Source: Hybos culiciformis | Lineage: Eukaryota > Arthropoda > Insecta > Diptera > Hybotidae | DNA length: 64,000 nt | NCBI GenBank assembly: GCA_964007475.1 | Contig: OZ023275.1 | Location: 16,099,829 to 16,163,828, forward strand | Direction: 5' to 3' | Shown: positions 28,569 through 39,900 of the stretch, piece after piece | How the letters are laid out: every line of letters starts with the position of its first letter | How positions within the stretch are numbered: the stretch's first letter is position 1 | The notes under the pieces: generated by a model | Database searches by the model: none | What the model was told of the DNA's origin: nothing | What the model saw: the letters and a program-made list of their open reading frames with translations, nothing else | Made by a program: the position numbers and the translations under genes

Positions 28569-29188
28569 TTAAACTGATCGCTCGCCTCGAATCCTCTGTG
28601 CCAATTGAACTACAAAAAAAAAATTGAATTAGTTCTCTGTCAGCTTTATTAAAGAATTTAATTAAATTTTAGAAATAATTATTTTGTTAGTTCTATAGAC
28701 AGATATACTTACTATCTTTGGGCATAATAGTGACACGTTTAGCATGAATAGCGCATAAATTTGTGTCTTCAAATAATCCAATTATGTAGGCTTCTAGGCC
28801 TTCTTGCAATGCTGACAAACTTGATGCTGTAAATCTCAAATTTGTTTTAAGTTTTGATGCAATATCGCGTACAAGTCTTTGGAATGGCATACGCTTGATT
28901 AACAATCTATCGAAAGAGTACATAAATAAATTAAGTAGAATTAAGTATAAAGCAAAAAAAACAATTGTTTTTTTTTTTAACTTACTCTGTACTTTTTTGG
29001 TAACGGCGTATCTCTCGCAAAGCAACAGTTCCAGGCCTGTATCTTCTCGGTTTCACTTTAACTTCTTCATGTTTTTGAACTTTCATTTGCTTTTTACCAG
29101 ACATTTTCATACGTTTTGTTTCCAAAATTCTTTCAATATTCATTTTTCCACCAGTGGATTTTCGAGCGGTTTGCTTTCTTCGAACCAT
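28569..29188 (-). CDS. Divergent histone H3 variant, intron-containing
   Basis: A core histone H3 family protein of the nucleosome, 145 aa against 136 for canonical H3. Three exons join in phase: 28986-29188, 28713-28906 and 28569-28609. The first 15 residues are nearly canonical ([16 protein letters not shown]1 and T3 changed, K4, K9, S10 and K14 kept). Residues about 16-50 ([19 protein letters not shown]...) bear no resemblance to H3 and lack the K27/K36 region. The sequence becomes H3 again at [20 protein letters not shown]. The alpha1-loop1-alpha2 part is altered ([20 protein letters not shown]), and [22 protein letters not shown] and [13 protein letters not shown] are close to H3. Introns separate it from replication-dependent H3 genes. 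Divergence in the CENP-A-targeting part makes a centromeric role possible, but loop 1 is not lengthened as in many CENP-A proteins. A replacement-type or germline variant is the alternative. Confidence 0.9.
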
Positions 29189-29224
29189 ATTGAATCAGGG
29201 ACTGCTAAAAATTTAAAAAAATAA

Positions 29225-30440
29225 AATATCATTTTGAGATAATGAGACACAAATGTAAGGAAAGTTGATGAAACTCGCCGCCGCGCCTTCAAACAACTCA
29301 GATTTAGGGCAAAATATTTAAAAATTCTAGTAGGTAGTCCAACTCGTTTTTATAATTATTTATGAATAAGCGGTTAATTGTTGTAATAGTTAATTACTAT
29401 TCATAATGATTACTCTAGTAAACCACAAAAAATAATAATGCATAAGATTGATGATTGGACCACCAATAAAATTTAATTCAATAAAATTTAAACACTTGGG
29501 ATAAATTTTTTCACCCAAGCAACATTGTGAATCTTGTGGATTATTTTTGAATGTATAAAATAGCTTCTCGTTCTATTTTTTTTATTTCGACAAACAACCT
29601 CTGTACTATTCTCTAATCACTAAATTAAATTTTCGGAAATTTCAGAATTTTCCCCTTTCTTTTTTGCGTTTCTTTTTTTTTATTATTATTATGATTATGA
29701 TTGTGTTATTCTCTCTGTTGTTATTTCTTTCGTTATTTTTTATTTATTTTCATTATGTCATCAATTGACATTTTATAATTTAAATTATTTTTAGAATAAT
29801 TAAAATTTAAATTTTTCTTACAATTGTTTATTTGGTTTTTCAATTCTGTTTAATAATAATTTTCTTTTTTTTTTTTTTATTTGTTTTATTTGCGGGAAAA
29901 TTTTTCTCTTTGCTTTTAGCACCTCAAAAAATGAATTTCATAAGAAAACTGCGTTTTAAATTTTTTTAACTAAAGCTTTTATATTTAAAGAAAGAAAAAA
30001 ACATTTATTTATTTAATTTTATATTGTATTGTGTTTGTGTGCCGCTATTCAAAAAGCTTCGTTTTACTATTAACAGGTTGATATTAACCCTCAAAGTCAG
30101 GAGATTGAAAAAAAAATGTGATAAATAATAACATTATTGTGATCGTGTTAAAAACTTAAGAGTCCGTTCCAAAAGTAACAACTATTTTAGATAAAATATT
30201 ATTTTAATTTCTAGGTTTCTAGTTTTGGAACAACACGATTTCACAGCTGATGTTATTTTACAAATGAAAATTTTTTGACGTGAAAGACATTCCGAAATGC
30301 CATTCTATTTTTTAAAAATTTACATAGGGAAATTTTAAATTTCCTATAACAATCTCAGTTTACAGGTATACTTTTAAGTGAGCCTTATTTTCAAGAAAAC
30401 AAAAAATCGAAAATTTATGCAGACGTTACAGGTGATACAG
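29225..30440. other. AT-rich intergenic stretch, no gene seen
   Basis: This lies upstream of the H3 variant and must contain its promoter, but no TATA box or other element stands out from the AT-rich background. No coding frame is supported. Confidence 0.5.
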
Positions 30441-30448
30441 ATTTAATG

Positions 30449-30692
30449 TCAAGACCAAGATCAATGCAAACAGGTTGAGTAATGTTGAACAAAAAGGAAA
30501 AAAATGGCCGCGGTTCTGACGTCATTGATATCCAATTTCCATATATTGCATTGTTGTTTTTTTCATTTTTTTTCTTGAAAAAATCAAATCTACATACTAA
30601 TATTGAACAGCCGGATATCAATTACGTCACTTGACATTTCTCATAAAAATAGCGTATTACTGAACCTGGTTGTATTGATCTTGGTCAAGATT
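30449..30692. repeat. Palindromic foldback element 1
   Basis: Two arms of about 80 bp, 30449-30536 and 30612-30692, are imperfect reverse complements. The outer match is GTCAAGACCAAGATCAATGC against ATTGATCTTGGTCAAGAT, and the inner match is TGACGTCATTGATATCC against GGATATCAATTACGTCA. The centre is A/T-rich and no protein is encoded. This has the form of a MITE or foldback transposon. Target-site duplications were not resolved. Confidence 0.7.
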
Positions 30693-30870
30693 GTCTATTT
30701 TTTTAAAAACAAGGAATTTTCTTTAGTTAAAAAGGTATACGTTTTGAACAGATCCGACGTCGACAAGTTTTTGGCTGCGGCGATGCGGCGTTACCAGCGT
30801 GCTAAAAAAAAGCAAAAAAAAAAGGAAATAGCAAAAAAACAAAAAAAAAACGGAAAAAAAAGAAAAAAAA

Positions 30871-31103
30871 ACACGAAGCAGTCATAGAACTGCCTACAGA
30901 AGTTTATACTTAAGATTTAAACTATGAAATAACAGTGGCTACAAATAATGGACTGCTTTTGGACTGATGGACTGATTTTTATTTTAATTTACATTTTTTA
31001 CTGAGCAGCCCATCATTTGTAGCCACTGTTATTCATAGTTTTTTTCATAGTTTTTAAATCTTTAAGTATAAACTTCTGTAGGCAGTTCTATGACTGCTTC
31101 GTG
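30871..31103. repeat. Palindromic foldback element 2, abutting the tandem array
   Basis: Long inverted arms of about 85-100 bp lie at 30871-30957 and 31004-31103, nearly perfect reverse complements. The left arm begins CACGAAGCAGTCATAGAACT and the right arm ends with its complement followed by GTG. The spacer is about 45 bp. An A-rich tract precedes the element and a T-run follows, so the inverted match extends into the homopolymers. The right edge sits against the start of the 1.6-kb tandem array. No coding content was found. Confidence 0.8.
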
Positions 31104-31210
31104 TTTTTTTTTTGAGTATTATTTTTTATTCCCCTACAATAAAATAAAAACAAAAAAATGAATGGTTTATTAGAATTTTTTTATTATATTTTAGAAAGCA
31201 AAAATTATAT

Positions 31211-31290
31211 GGCCGTATGGCTTAGTGGCTAGAACATCGGACTATAAGAGTGAAGGTGTCAGGTTCGATTCCCCAATGAATACATTTTTT
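31211..31290 (+). other. tRNA-like Pol III module, array unit 1 (left)
   Basis: The sequence begins GGCCGTA, then carries a consensus A box (TGGCTTAGTGG) and a perfect B box (GGTTCGATTCC) with tRNA-like spacing, followed by a T-run at about 31286 that could terminate Pol III. The acceptor and T stems do not pair well and the anticodon stem is only partly complementary, so a working tRNA is unlikely. A tRNA-derived, SINE-like module is the better description. The same module recurs at 32807 and 34407. Confidence 0.6.
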
Positions 31291-32471
31291 TTTAAATTTT
31301 TTTGAACATAATAATTTTTATAATTTTTTGAACATAATTTTTTTATTGGTAGAATATGTAATTTTTTTGCTTGTAATATTGGACATATATTTGAAATTAA
31401 AAAAGTGTACGATAATTATGAATTCCTACCCAAAATTTTTGGTCTGGTAATCTTTATTTCACCAGAGCTACCTATTTTGAAAATATTTTTTTTTTTGCAT
31501 ATTTTGAGCCGGGAAAACCTATAATGATAAATTACTTGATCGATATCTATACTATCAATGCCAAAATATACCTATGTTGTTTGTAACGAGTTTAGTGCGT
31601 CCAATATTATAAATTTGTTTTATAGGATATAATGTTTATAACTTTTGTGGTTACATGATCTCTGTAAAAAATAATCTAGAGTGTGTAAAAACATTTCCCA
31701 GATGTTTCGAAAATTATTTTATTTGATGGAAAATCAGCTCGAATAACTAATTTAAATTAAACATTATGAATTATAAATCGAAATTTTGTTCATATAAATC
31801 GAATTTTAAGACATTTTACTAAATTTTTGTTCATATTAATCAATTGTTAAATAATTTTATTAAATTTTGGCATTTAAATCTATTTTATTGTATTTTGTTT
31901 ATATAAGTCTTATCTGTAAAAGTTCATCATCGACTGGAAATAATATTATTTGTCTAGCTAAATCTATAATTAATTTGAGACGTTAAATAATATGAAGTTA
32001 ACAATATTTTATATTTTTATATTTAATCATTCGTAACTGCGTGAAATTCCGAAGTTTTCACAATCTGCATGTCAAAATAAAAAATAGACGAAAATATAAA
32101 ATTGAAATTAGAATCGAATTTGGCAAATAATATTTAAGCTATAAATTAAAAAATATAGGATCAAATAATAAATGTATATTTCTATTCCTAACTATTACTT
32201 TTTAATTATTTCATAGTCCCTTATTTTATTATACATATATAAATAAATCGACAATAAATTCCGTTGTCACATGAGAATTTTTTTTTGGGGACCCACAAAG
32301 AAAAGGATTATTTAATTTCTTTTTTTTAATGAAAAACTATAAATCATATTTTTATTTTAATTCAAGAATTGTTAAGTGGTGCAAAAATTTAATTTTTATC
32401 ATATATCATATGAATATTTAACGTTTTCCAAAAATACTAAAAGGATTTGTTTCTTTATTAAAAAAAAAAAA

Positions 32472-32546
32472 TCCTCATTGGGAATCGAACCAGGCACCTT
32501 CAGACTTACAGTGTGATGTTCTACTATAATACTAAGCCATATTGCC
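32472..32546 (-). other. tRNA-like module, array unit 1 (right, inverted)
   Basis: On the minus strand this reads GGCAATATGGCTTAGTATTA...GGTGCCTGGTTCGATTCCC and then a T-run. The B box is intact and the A box is degraded by an insertion. It is related to the left module of the unit but faces it, so the two would be transcribed towards each other. Copies recur at 34071-34145 and 35671-35745. Confidence 0.55.
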
Positions 32547-32806
32547 TATATGAGTTTAGCTTTCTAAACAAATACAAAAAATATTTTATTTATTTTCCTA
32601 AATAATATTAAATCTCATTATATGGCAATGAGATTAATTTTTTGATTGGTTAGTTAATTTTTCAAACTCGTTTTTTGAGTATTCTAATTCTTTTCTTATT
32701 TTTTTTTTTGAGTATTATTTTTTATTCCCCTACAATAAAATAAAAACAAAAAAATGAATGGTTTATTAGAATTTTTTTATTATATTTTAGAAAGCAAAAA
32801 TTATAT

Positions 32807-32886
32807 GGCCGTATGGCTTAGTGGCTAGAACATCGGACTATAAGAGTGAAGGTGTCAGGTTCGATTCCCCAATGAATACATTTTTT
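32807..32886 (+). other. tRNA-like Pol III module, array unit 2 (left)
   Basis: Same A box, B box and T-run as the module at 31211, with no difference seen across the module. Confidence 0.6.
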
Positions 32887-34070
32887 TTTAAATTTTTTTG
32901 AACATAATAATTTTTATAATTTTTTGAACATAATTTTTTTATTGGTAGAATATGTAATTTTTTTGCTTGTAATATTGGACATATATTTGAAATTAAAAAA
33001 GTGTACGATAATTATGAATTCCTACCCAAAATTTTTGGTCTGGTAATCTTTATTTCACCAGAGCTACCTATTTTGAAAATATTTTTTTTTTTGCATATTT
33101 TGAGCCGGGAAAACCTATAATGATAAATTTCTTGATCGATATCTATACTATCAATGCCAAAATATACCTATGTTGTTTGTAACGAGTTTAGTGCGTCCAA
33201 TATTATAAATTTGTTTTATAGGATATAATGTTTATAACTTTTGTGGTTACATGATCTCTGTAAAAAATAATCTAGAGTGTGTAAAAACATTTCCCAGATG
33301 TTTCGAAAATTATTTTATTTGATGGAAAATCAGCTCGAATAACTAATTTAAATTAAACATTATGAATTATAAATCGAAATTTTGTTCATATAAATCGAAT
33401 TTTAAGACATTTTACTAAATTTTTGTTCATATTAATCAATTGTTAAATAATTTTATTAAATTTTGGCATTTAAATCTATTTTATTGTATTTTGTTTATAT
33501 AAGTCTTATCTGTAAAAGTTCATCATCGACTGGAAATAATATTATTTGTCTAGCTAAATCTATAATTAATTTGAGACGTTAAATAATATGAAGTTAACAA
33601 TATTTTATATTTTTATATTTAATCATTCGTAACTGCGTGAAATTCCGAAGTTTTCACAATCTGCATGTCAAAATAAAAAATAGACGAAAATATCAAATTG
33701 AAATTAGAATCGAATTTGGCAAATAATATTTAAGCTATAAATTAAAAAATATAGGATCAAAAAATTAATGTATATTTCTATTGCTAACTATTACTTTTTA
33801 ATTATTTCATAGTCCCTTATTTTATTATACATATATAAATAAATCGACAATAAATTCCGTTGTCACATGAGAATTTTTTTTTGGGGACCCACAAAGAAAA
33901 GGATTATTTAATTTCTTTTTTTTAATGAAAAACTATAAATCATATTTTTATTTTAATTCAAGAATTGTTAAGTGGTGCAAAAATTTAATTTTTATCATAT
34001 ATCATATGAATATTTAACGTTTTCCAAAAATACTAAAAGGATTTGTTTCTTTATTAAAAAAAAAAAAAAT

Positions 34071-34145
34071 CCTCATTGGGAATCGAACCAGGCACCTTCA
34101 GACTTACAGTGTGATGTTCTACTATAATACTAAGCCATATTGCCT
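34071..34145 (-). other. tRNA-like module, array unit 2 (right, inverted)
   Basis: Minus-strand copy matching 32472-32546. The following A-run on the plus strand (T-run on the transcribed strand) is slightly longer. Confidence 0.55.
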
Positions 34146-34406
34146 ATATGAGTTTAGCTTTCTAAACAAATACAAAAAATATTTTTGATTTATTTTCCTA
34201 AATAATATTAAATCTCATTATATGGCAATGAGATTAATTTTTTGATTGGTTAGTTAATTTTTCAAACTCGTTTTTTGAGTATTCTAATTCTTTTCTTATT
34301 TTTTTTTTTGAGTATTATTTTTTATTCCCCTACAATAAAATAAAAACAAAAAAATGAATGGTTTATTAGAATTTTTTTATTATATTTTAGAAAGCAAAAA
34401 TTATAT

Positions 34407-34486
34407 GGCCGTATGGCTTAGTGGCTAGAACATCGGACTATAAGAGTGAAGGTGTCAGGTTCGATTCCCCAATGAATACATTTTTT
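34407..34486 (+). other. tRNA-like Pol III module, array unit 3 (left)
   Basis: Same A box, B box and T-run as the modules at 31211 and 32807. Confidence 0.6.
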
Positions 34487-35670
34487 TTTAAATTTTTTTG
34501 AACATAATAATTTTTATAATTTTTTGAACATAATTTTTTTATTGGTAGAATATGTAATTTTTTTGCTTGTAATATTGGACATATATTTGAAATTAAAAAA
34601 GTGTACGATAATTATGAATTCCTACCCAAAATTTTTGGTCTGGTAATCTTTATTTCACCAGAGCTACCTATTTTGAAAATATTTTTTTTTTTTGCATATT
34701 TTGAGCCGGGAAAACCTATAATGATAAATTACTTGATCGATATCTATACTATCAATGCCAAAATATACCTATGTTGTTTGTAACGAGTTTAGTGCGTCCA
34801 ATATTATAAATTTGTTTTATAGGATATAATGTTTATAACTTTAGTGGTTACATGATCTCTGTAAAAAATAATCTAGAGTGTGTAAAAACATTTCCCAGAT
34901 GTTTCGAAAATTATTTTATTTGATGGAAAATCAGCTCGAATAACTAATTTAAATTAAACATTATGAATTATAAATCGAAATTTTGTTCATATAAATCGAA
35001 TTTTAAGACATTTTACTAAATTTTTGTTCATATTAATCAATTGTTAAATAATTTTATTAAATTTTGGCATTTAAATCTATTTTATTGTATTTTGTTTATA
35101 TAAGTCTTATCTGTAAAAGTTCATCATCGACTGGAAATAATATTATTTGTCTAGCTAAATCTATAATTAATTTGAGACGTTAAATAATATGAAGTTAACA
35201 ATATTTTATATTTTTATATTTAATCATTCGTAACTGCGTGAAATTCCGAAGTTTTCACAATCTGCATGTCAAAATAAAAAATAGACGAAAATATCAAATT
35301 GAAATTAGAATCGAATTTGGCAAATAATATTTAAGCTATAAATTAAAAAATATAGGATCAAAAAATAAATGTATATTTCTATTGCTAACTATTACTTTTT
35401 AATTATTTCATAGTCCCTTATTTTATTATACATATATAAATAAATCGACAATAAATTCCGTTGTCACATGAGAATTTTTTTTTGGCGACCCACAAAGAAA
35501 AGGATTATTTAATTTCTTTTTTTTAATGAAAAACTATAAATCATATTTTTATTTTAATTCAAGAATTGTTAAGTGGTGCAAAAATTTAATTTTTATCATA
35601 TATCATATGAATATTTAACGTTTTCCAAAAATACTAAAAGGATTTGTTTCTTTATTAAAAAAAAAAAAAT

Positions 35671-35745
35671 CCTCATTGGGAATCGAACCAGGCACCTTCA
35701 GACTTACAGTGTGATGTTCTACTATAATACTAAGCCATATTGCCT
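35671..35745 (-). other. tRNA-like module, array unit 3 (right, inverted)
   Basis: Minus-strand copy matching 32472-32546 and 34071-34145. Confidence 0.55.
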
Positions 35746-36007
35746 ATATGAGTTTAGCTTTCTAAACAAATACAAAAAATATTTTTGATTTATTTTCCTA
35801 AATAATATTAAATCTCATTATATGGCAATGAGATTAATTTTTTGATTGGTTAGTTAATTTTTCAAACTCGTTTTTTGAGTATTCTAATTCTTTTCTTATT
35901 TTTTTTTTTGAGTATTATTTTTTATTCCCCTACAATAAAATAAAAACAAAAAAATGAATGGTTTATTAGACTTTTTTTAATTATATTTTAGAAAGCAAGA
36001 ATTATAT

Positions 36008-36080
36008 GGCCGTATGGCTTAGTGGATAGAACACCATACTAATAAGTCTGAAGGTGCCAGGTTCGAACCCAATTATGGTT
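36008..36080 (+). other. tRNA-like module of the partial fourth unit, variant
   Basis: It starts as the left modules do (GGCCGTATGGCTTAGTGG), then reads ATAGAACACCATACTAATAA and GTCTGAAGGTGCCAGG before a GGTTCGAACCC B box. The middle resembles the right-hand inverted modules more than the left ones. Here the first seven bases can pair with TATGGTT downstream, counting G-T pairs, so the acceptor stem is better preserved than in the other copies. The anticodon stem is still not complementary. Confidence 0.55.
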
Positions 36081-36807
36081 TGTTTTTTTTTTTAATTTTT
36101 GAAAAATGATGACGGTCGATTCTCAGAAAAATGATGACGATTCTCAGAAAAATTTTATATGAAAATAAATTTTTACCCTCTACCAAATTTCTTCCATCGT
36201 CGCTAAAGAAGTATAAACTTCAAAAAAACGAAAAAAACGAAAAAAAAAATTAACGAAAAAAATATTAGAAAATTTTTTAGCACCCCAATACAAAATATTA
36301 AAATACGGCGCAAGGCGTACGCACTAAAATCTCGACAAAAATGTTTTGCGACGGCGAACGAAAAATGGTTTGCGGCTGTCAGCGCACGGCGTAAATTTTT
36401 TTCGACAGAATAAATTTAACAGTAGAAAGCAATCTAGAATCATAATATGTATGGGCATCGTTAATTTTTACATTGTTTACATTATTTAACACTTATCATT
36501 AACATTTCCGTACGAAGTTCGTTGTTTAATTTATTACGTTTCGCCGCACTACATTTTAATTCGCTGAAACTGCATTTTTTTGTTGTTTACAATTTTCGAA
36601 ATTCAACAAACCATTAACATTTGATTTTGTATTTTTAATGCTTTGTTCAAATTAAACGTCATTACTTTGAAAGAATTAAACTTTTAATTTTGATATGCAA
36701 TAAATTCTTCCGAAGTATGACAATGTTTAATATTTTTCAAAACTCAATATCTCAGTAACCCTTTGATAGTTTTCCAAGTTTTAGGGCTGGATACGTAAAA
36801 AGTTGGA

Positions 36808-36890
36808 TTCACGGTCACTATAGGTTGGACAACCTCAAAAATGCTGTAAAACGCACCGTTTTCGACTTTTTTGCGAAAACCCTAAAAATA
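36808..36890 (+). repeat. Dispersed repeat, copy 2
   Basis: It matches 27541-27623 in the same orientation: TTCACGGTCACTATAGGTTG, ACCTCAAAAATGCTG, then CGTTTTCGACTTTTTTGCGA. It is probably a fragment of an interspersed element. Confidence 0.65.
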
Positions 36891-36935
36891 TTCTGAATAT
36901 ATCCTCCTTCTTTTGATTTGATGATTAATGCAAAA

Positions 36936-36998
36936 CTGTGATTCCATATGTATTTCCTGTGATTCCATATGTATTTCCTGTGATTCCATATGTATTTC
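36936..36998. repeat. Three tandem 21-bp units
   Basis: Three perfect copies of a 21-bp unit starting CTGTGATTCCATATGTATTT. It is a multiple of three in length, so it produces a repeated KYIWNHR string on the minus strand, but that frame has no other protein character. Confidence 0.9.
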
Positions 36999-39900
36999 GA
37001 GTGAAATTTTAATGAATATTTAATGATTGCTTCTAAACAAAATAAATCATTAATCAAAATCTTGAATTGAACCATTTTTTTTGTAAGTAGGTACATCACA
37101 TATGTACTTTAGGAATAATGTTTATTTTGTGCTATAATTGTAGAGCAAAGTGGGTGCATTCCAAAACACCTGAAAATCATATTTTCTAAAGCAATTTTTG
37201 TTATTCTATATCTAGTATAGTTTTAATTTTAACGTACAAATTATAGGGGTTTTAAAGTTTAATCAATTTTATCAAATTTAAATATATGTAATAACTATAA
37301 TTTACGCCTCTGTTTGAACTTCGAAATAATATTTACAGATTTCATTTTTTTCAAACATTTTTTAAAAAATAGCAATAAAAGATCCAGAAATTTAGAAACA
37401 GAAGTAATCAGAAATACCACTCCGTTAAATGAAAAAAAAAAAAATCAAATATGACCCACCTCTCCCAACGAACATTGATTTTTAATTTTAAAATACATTT
37501 TATCATTATATGTCCATATAAAAAAATCATTGTCTTAACAGCAGTCAAAACAGAAGTCAAATAAAACATTATAGTGTGACTTCAAGAAAAATATTATTGT
37601 TTTATTTTCAAAGTATTAACCTATACTGTACTTTGGAAAATTTGCGTGTGAGACCATTAATTTATGGAACAGATGGCACTTTAAAAATAATTCATGTCAA
37701 TCAAAATTTTTATCATTCAAAAGAAAATATTGTTCTAAATATCTAAATATACAAATTTAAATATCAAACATATACTTAAGTTGTTATTATTTTTTGATAT
37801 AAACATAATAATGTAATCTACATAATTATGAAGGAGAACGGTGCAATACTGTTTATGTTAAATTTTTGTCATATAAAATATAAAAAGAAATTACCAATTA
37901 ATTTAAAATTATCAATGCAATAATTATAATAAGTCACATTGCATGTAGGGGAAAATAATATTGTATGTATAGATCATTTCTCCCAAAAGAACTTAAATTC
38001 GTTTTATTAAAAACAAGTTAATATACCCGTCAAATTGCAGGAATTTACCTAAAAATTCACTACTAAAAAGCTGTGAGAAAAATATATTTAACTATTCTTT
38101 AACTTTTTTCCAATTTTCGGGAAAAGATTAACTTGCCAGTTGTTCCATACTCATTATTGAATCAAATAATATTATTGTAATATAAACAGACTATAGTAGT
38201 AATATAATAATATAAAGCAGACGTTATAATCATATAAAACAACTCTTCAATAAAAAAAACATTTGTGTAGTTACACAAAACTGACGTACAGACATGTAGA
38301 ATTAAAGTGACATTATCAGTTCTTCTTAAAACGAACACTTGAGTTATTTTAAAATAAAGAAATCCGTACATAAAAATATCAAATCAGTTTTTTCGTCTTA
38401 TTTCTATGATTTCTATACTTATAAGTTAAAATTAAATCAGTAAACGAAAATGTAGTTCACTGCAGTAGGTCTAACATAATATAACTATGAGTTATATATG
38501 ACTTAAGATAAACTTAATTTATATCTCAATTTAAACCAAAAACGTTTAATATGTTAAAATATAATTTAATAGAAACCCAAAAGGTTTAAAAATAATAAGT
38601 ATTAATCTAATTAAAAAAGTAAATTAACATGTAGGTACTTGGAATTAAGAATATTGCTGCTTTAATCATAATGTATGTACACTATTTTGCCATAAAGAAC
38701 AATTTTTCTAAGGTGTTACTTTTTTTTTATTATTATTTGTCATATATAATTCCACGAAATAATGTGCTAAACATTTTGAATTATTAAATGTATGTATATA
38801 ATATTATATGCATAAATATAATGCCGTAAACATTAATAATCTATACCCTGTAGTAATTGCTATTTTGCATTTTAATAAAATTGATTACATTTCAGATATG
38901 TTAACCTGATAGCGATGAAGTGTGGTAACAATAATAATAATAAAAAAAATGAATTGGTCTATTGTTTTAAAGTTGACAATCTGTTATAACATCATTTTAT
39001 TTAACGCGAGCGAGGGTGAATTATTTGTTTTTAAATATAATCAAATATTATTAGGTACACCATTTTAATACAACACAATGATTGTGGCGCTGCTAGGCAC
39101 GCGAATTTATGTAATTAAGATTATTATCTCGGTTTTGGTTTTATAACAGTAATCTCCTAGCAGGGTTTTTAATTTGTTTTAAGTAAAATTATTGGTTTTT
39201 TGTTTTAACTTACAAATAAAAGTAATTCTATGTATTGTATTATAGGACAGATAATAATTCTATAAATTTTGCAAACATTTGGTTCAAATCTTAAACTTTT
39301 CAAGACTACTAGTACTTAACCAGTTACAAATACTTTATTGTTTACATTTTTTTTGAATCAATGCATGAAAAATTGTGTAATCACAAAGTACTTGTAATTT
39401 ATTACAAAAATTCTAAACGGCACTATATAAATTAAAATTAAAATTCAACATTTTTACATAGTGACTCAAATTTGAATGATATTAAACTACTAATTTTTAT
39501 TGAACTACTAATACGATTATGATTGTTTGAGCCATTTTTATTTAAGACATAAATTCAGTCAAAATGCGAGTTAAATGTTAATTTTTTTAATTAAAGTCAT
39601 TTAAATCTGGATCAATCAGCTATTAGATCAGCTTTGAGATATAGACGGAGAAGAGCATACATAAATTATCAAAATGATTAATATAGTGGTCATATACATA
39701 GAACATAATTTAGTAGTTAACATTGCTTAAAGTGAGTAGTAGGAAAATTAAAAAAAATTTAAAGTACATCAAGAATAAGCAGCTGAATCAGATTGTTTTT
39801 GTTTATACTTTTCTTTTTTTTTTAGAAATATTTCAGATAGTTTATACCTATTCAAGATTATAATATTGTGGCTGTGCCTCTATAAATTATTAAGTATAAA

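Larger units (their letters stand above)
31104..36090. repeat. Tandem array of three 1.6-kb units plus a partial fourth
   Basis: The landmark GAGTATTATTTTTTATTCCC recurs at 31114, 32710, 34310 and 35910, giving a period of 1596-1600 bp. The three full units are almost identical (rare substitutions and homopolymer length changes), indicating recent amplification or homogenisation. The fourth unit follows the first for about 100 bp, then changes inside its tRNA-like module and leaves the repeat at about 36090. Each unit has a plus-strand tRNA-like module near its start and a minus-strand one about 1.26 kb later. No unit encodes a convincing protein. Confidence 0.93.

Noticed and set aside
30603..30887. 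94-codon frame ending in a long Lys tract
   Set aside because: The Lys run is a poly-A tract between two foldback elements; the rest crosses a palindrome arm and has no protein character.
31211..31290. Functional tRNA gene
   Set aside because: A and B boxes are good, but the acceptor and T stems do not pair and the anticodon stem is mostly mismatched.
34601..34783. 60-codon frame in the tandem array
   Set aside because: The equivalent frame is broken or altered in the other units by homopolymer changes and has no protein signature.
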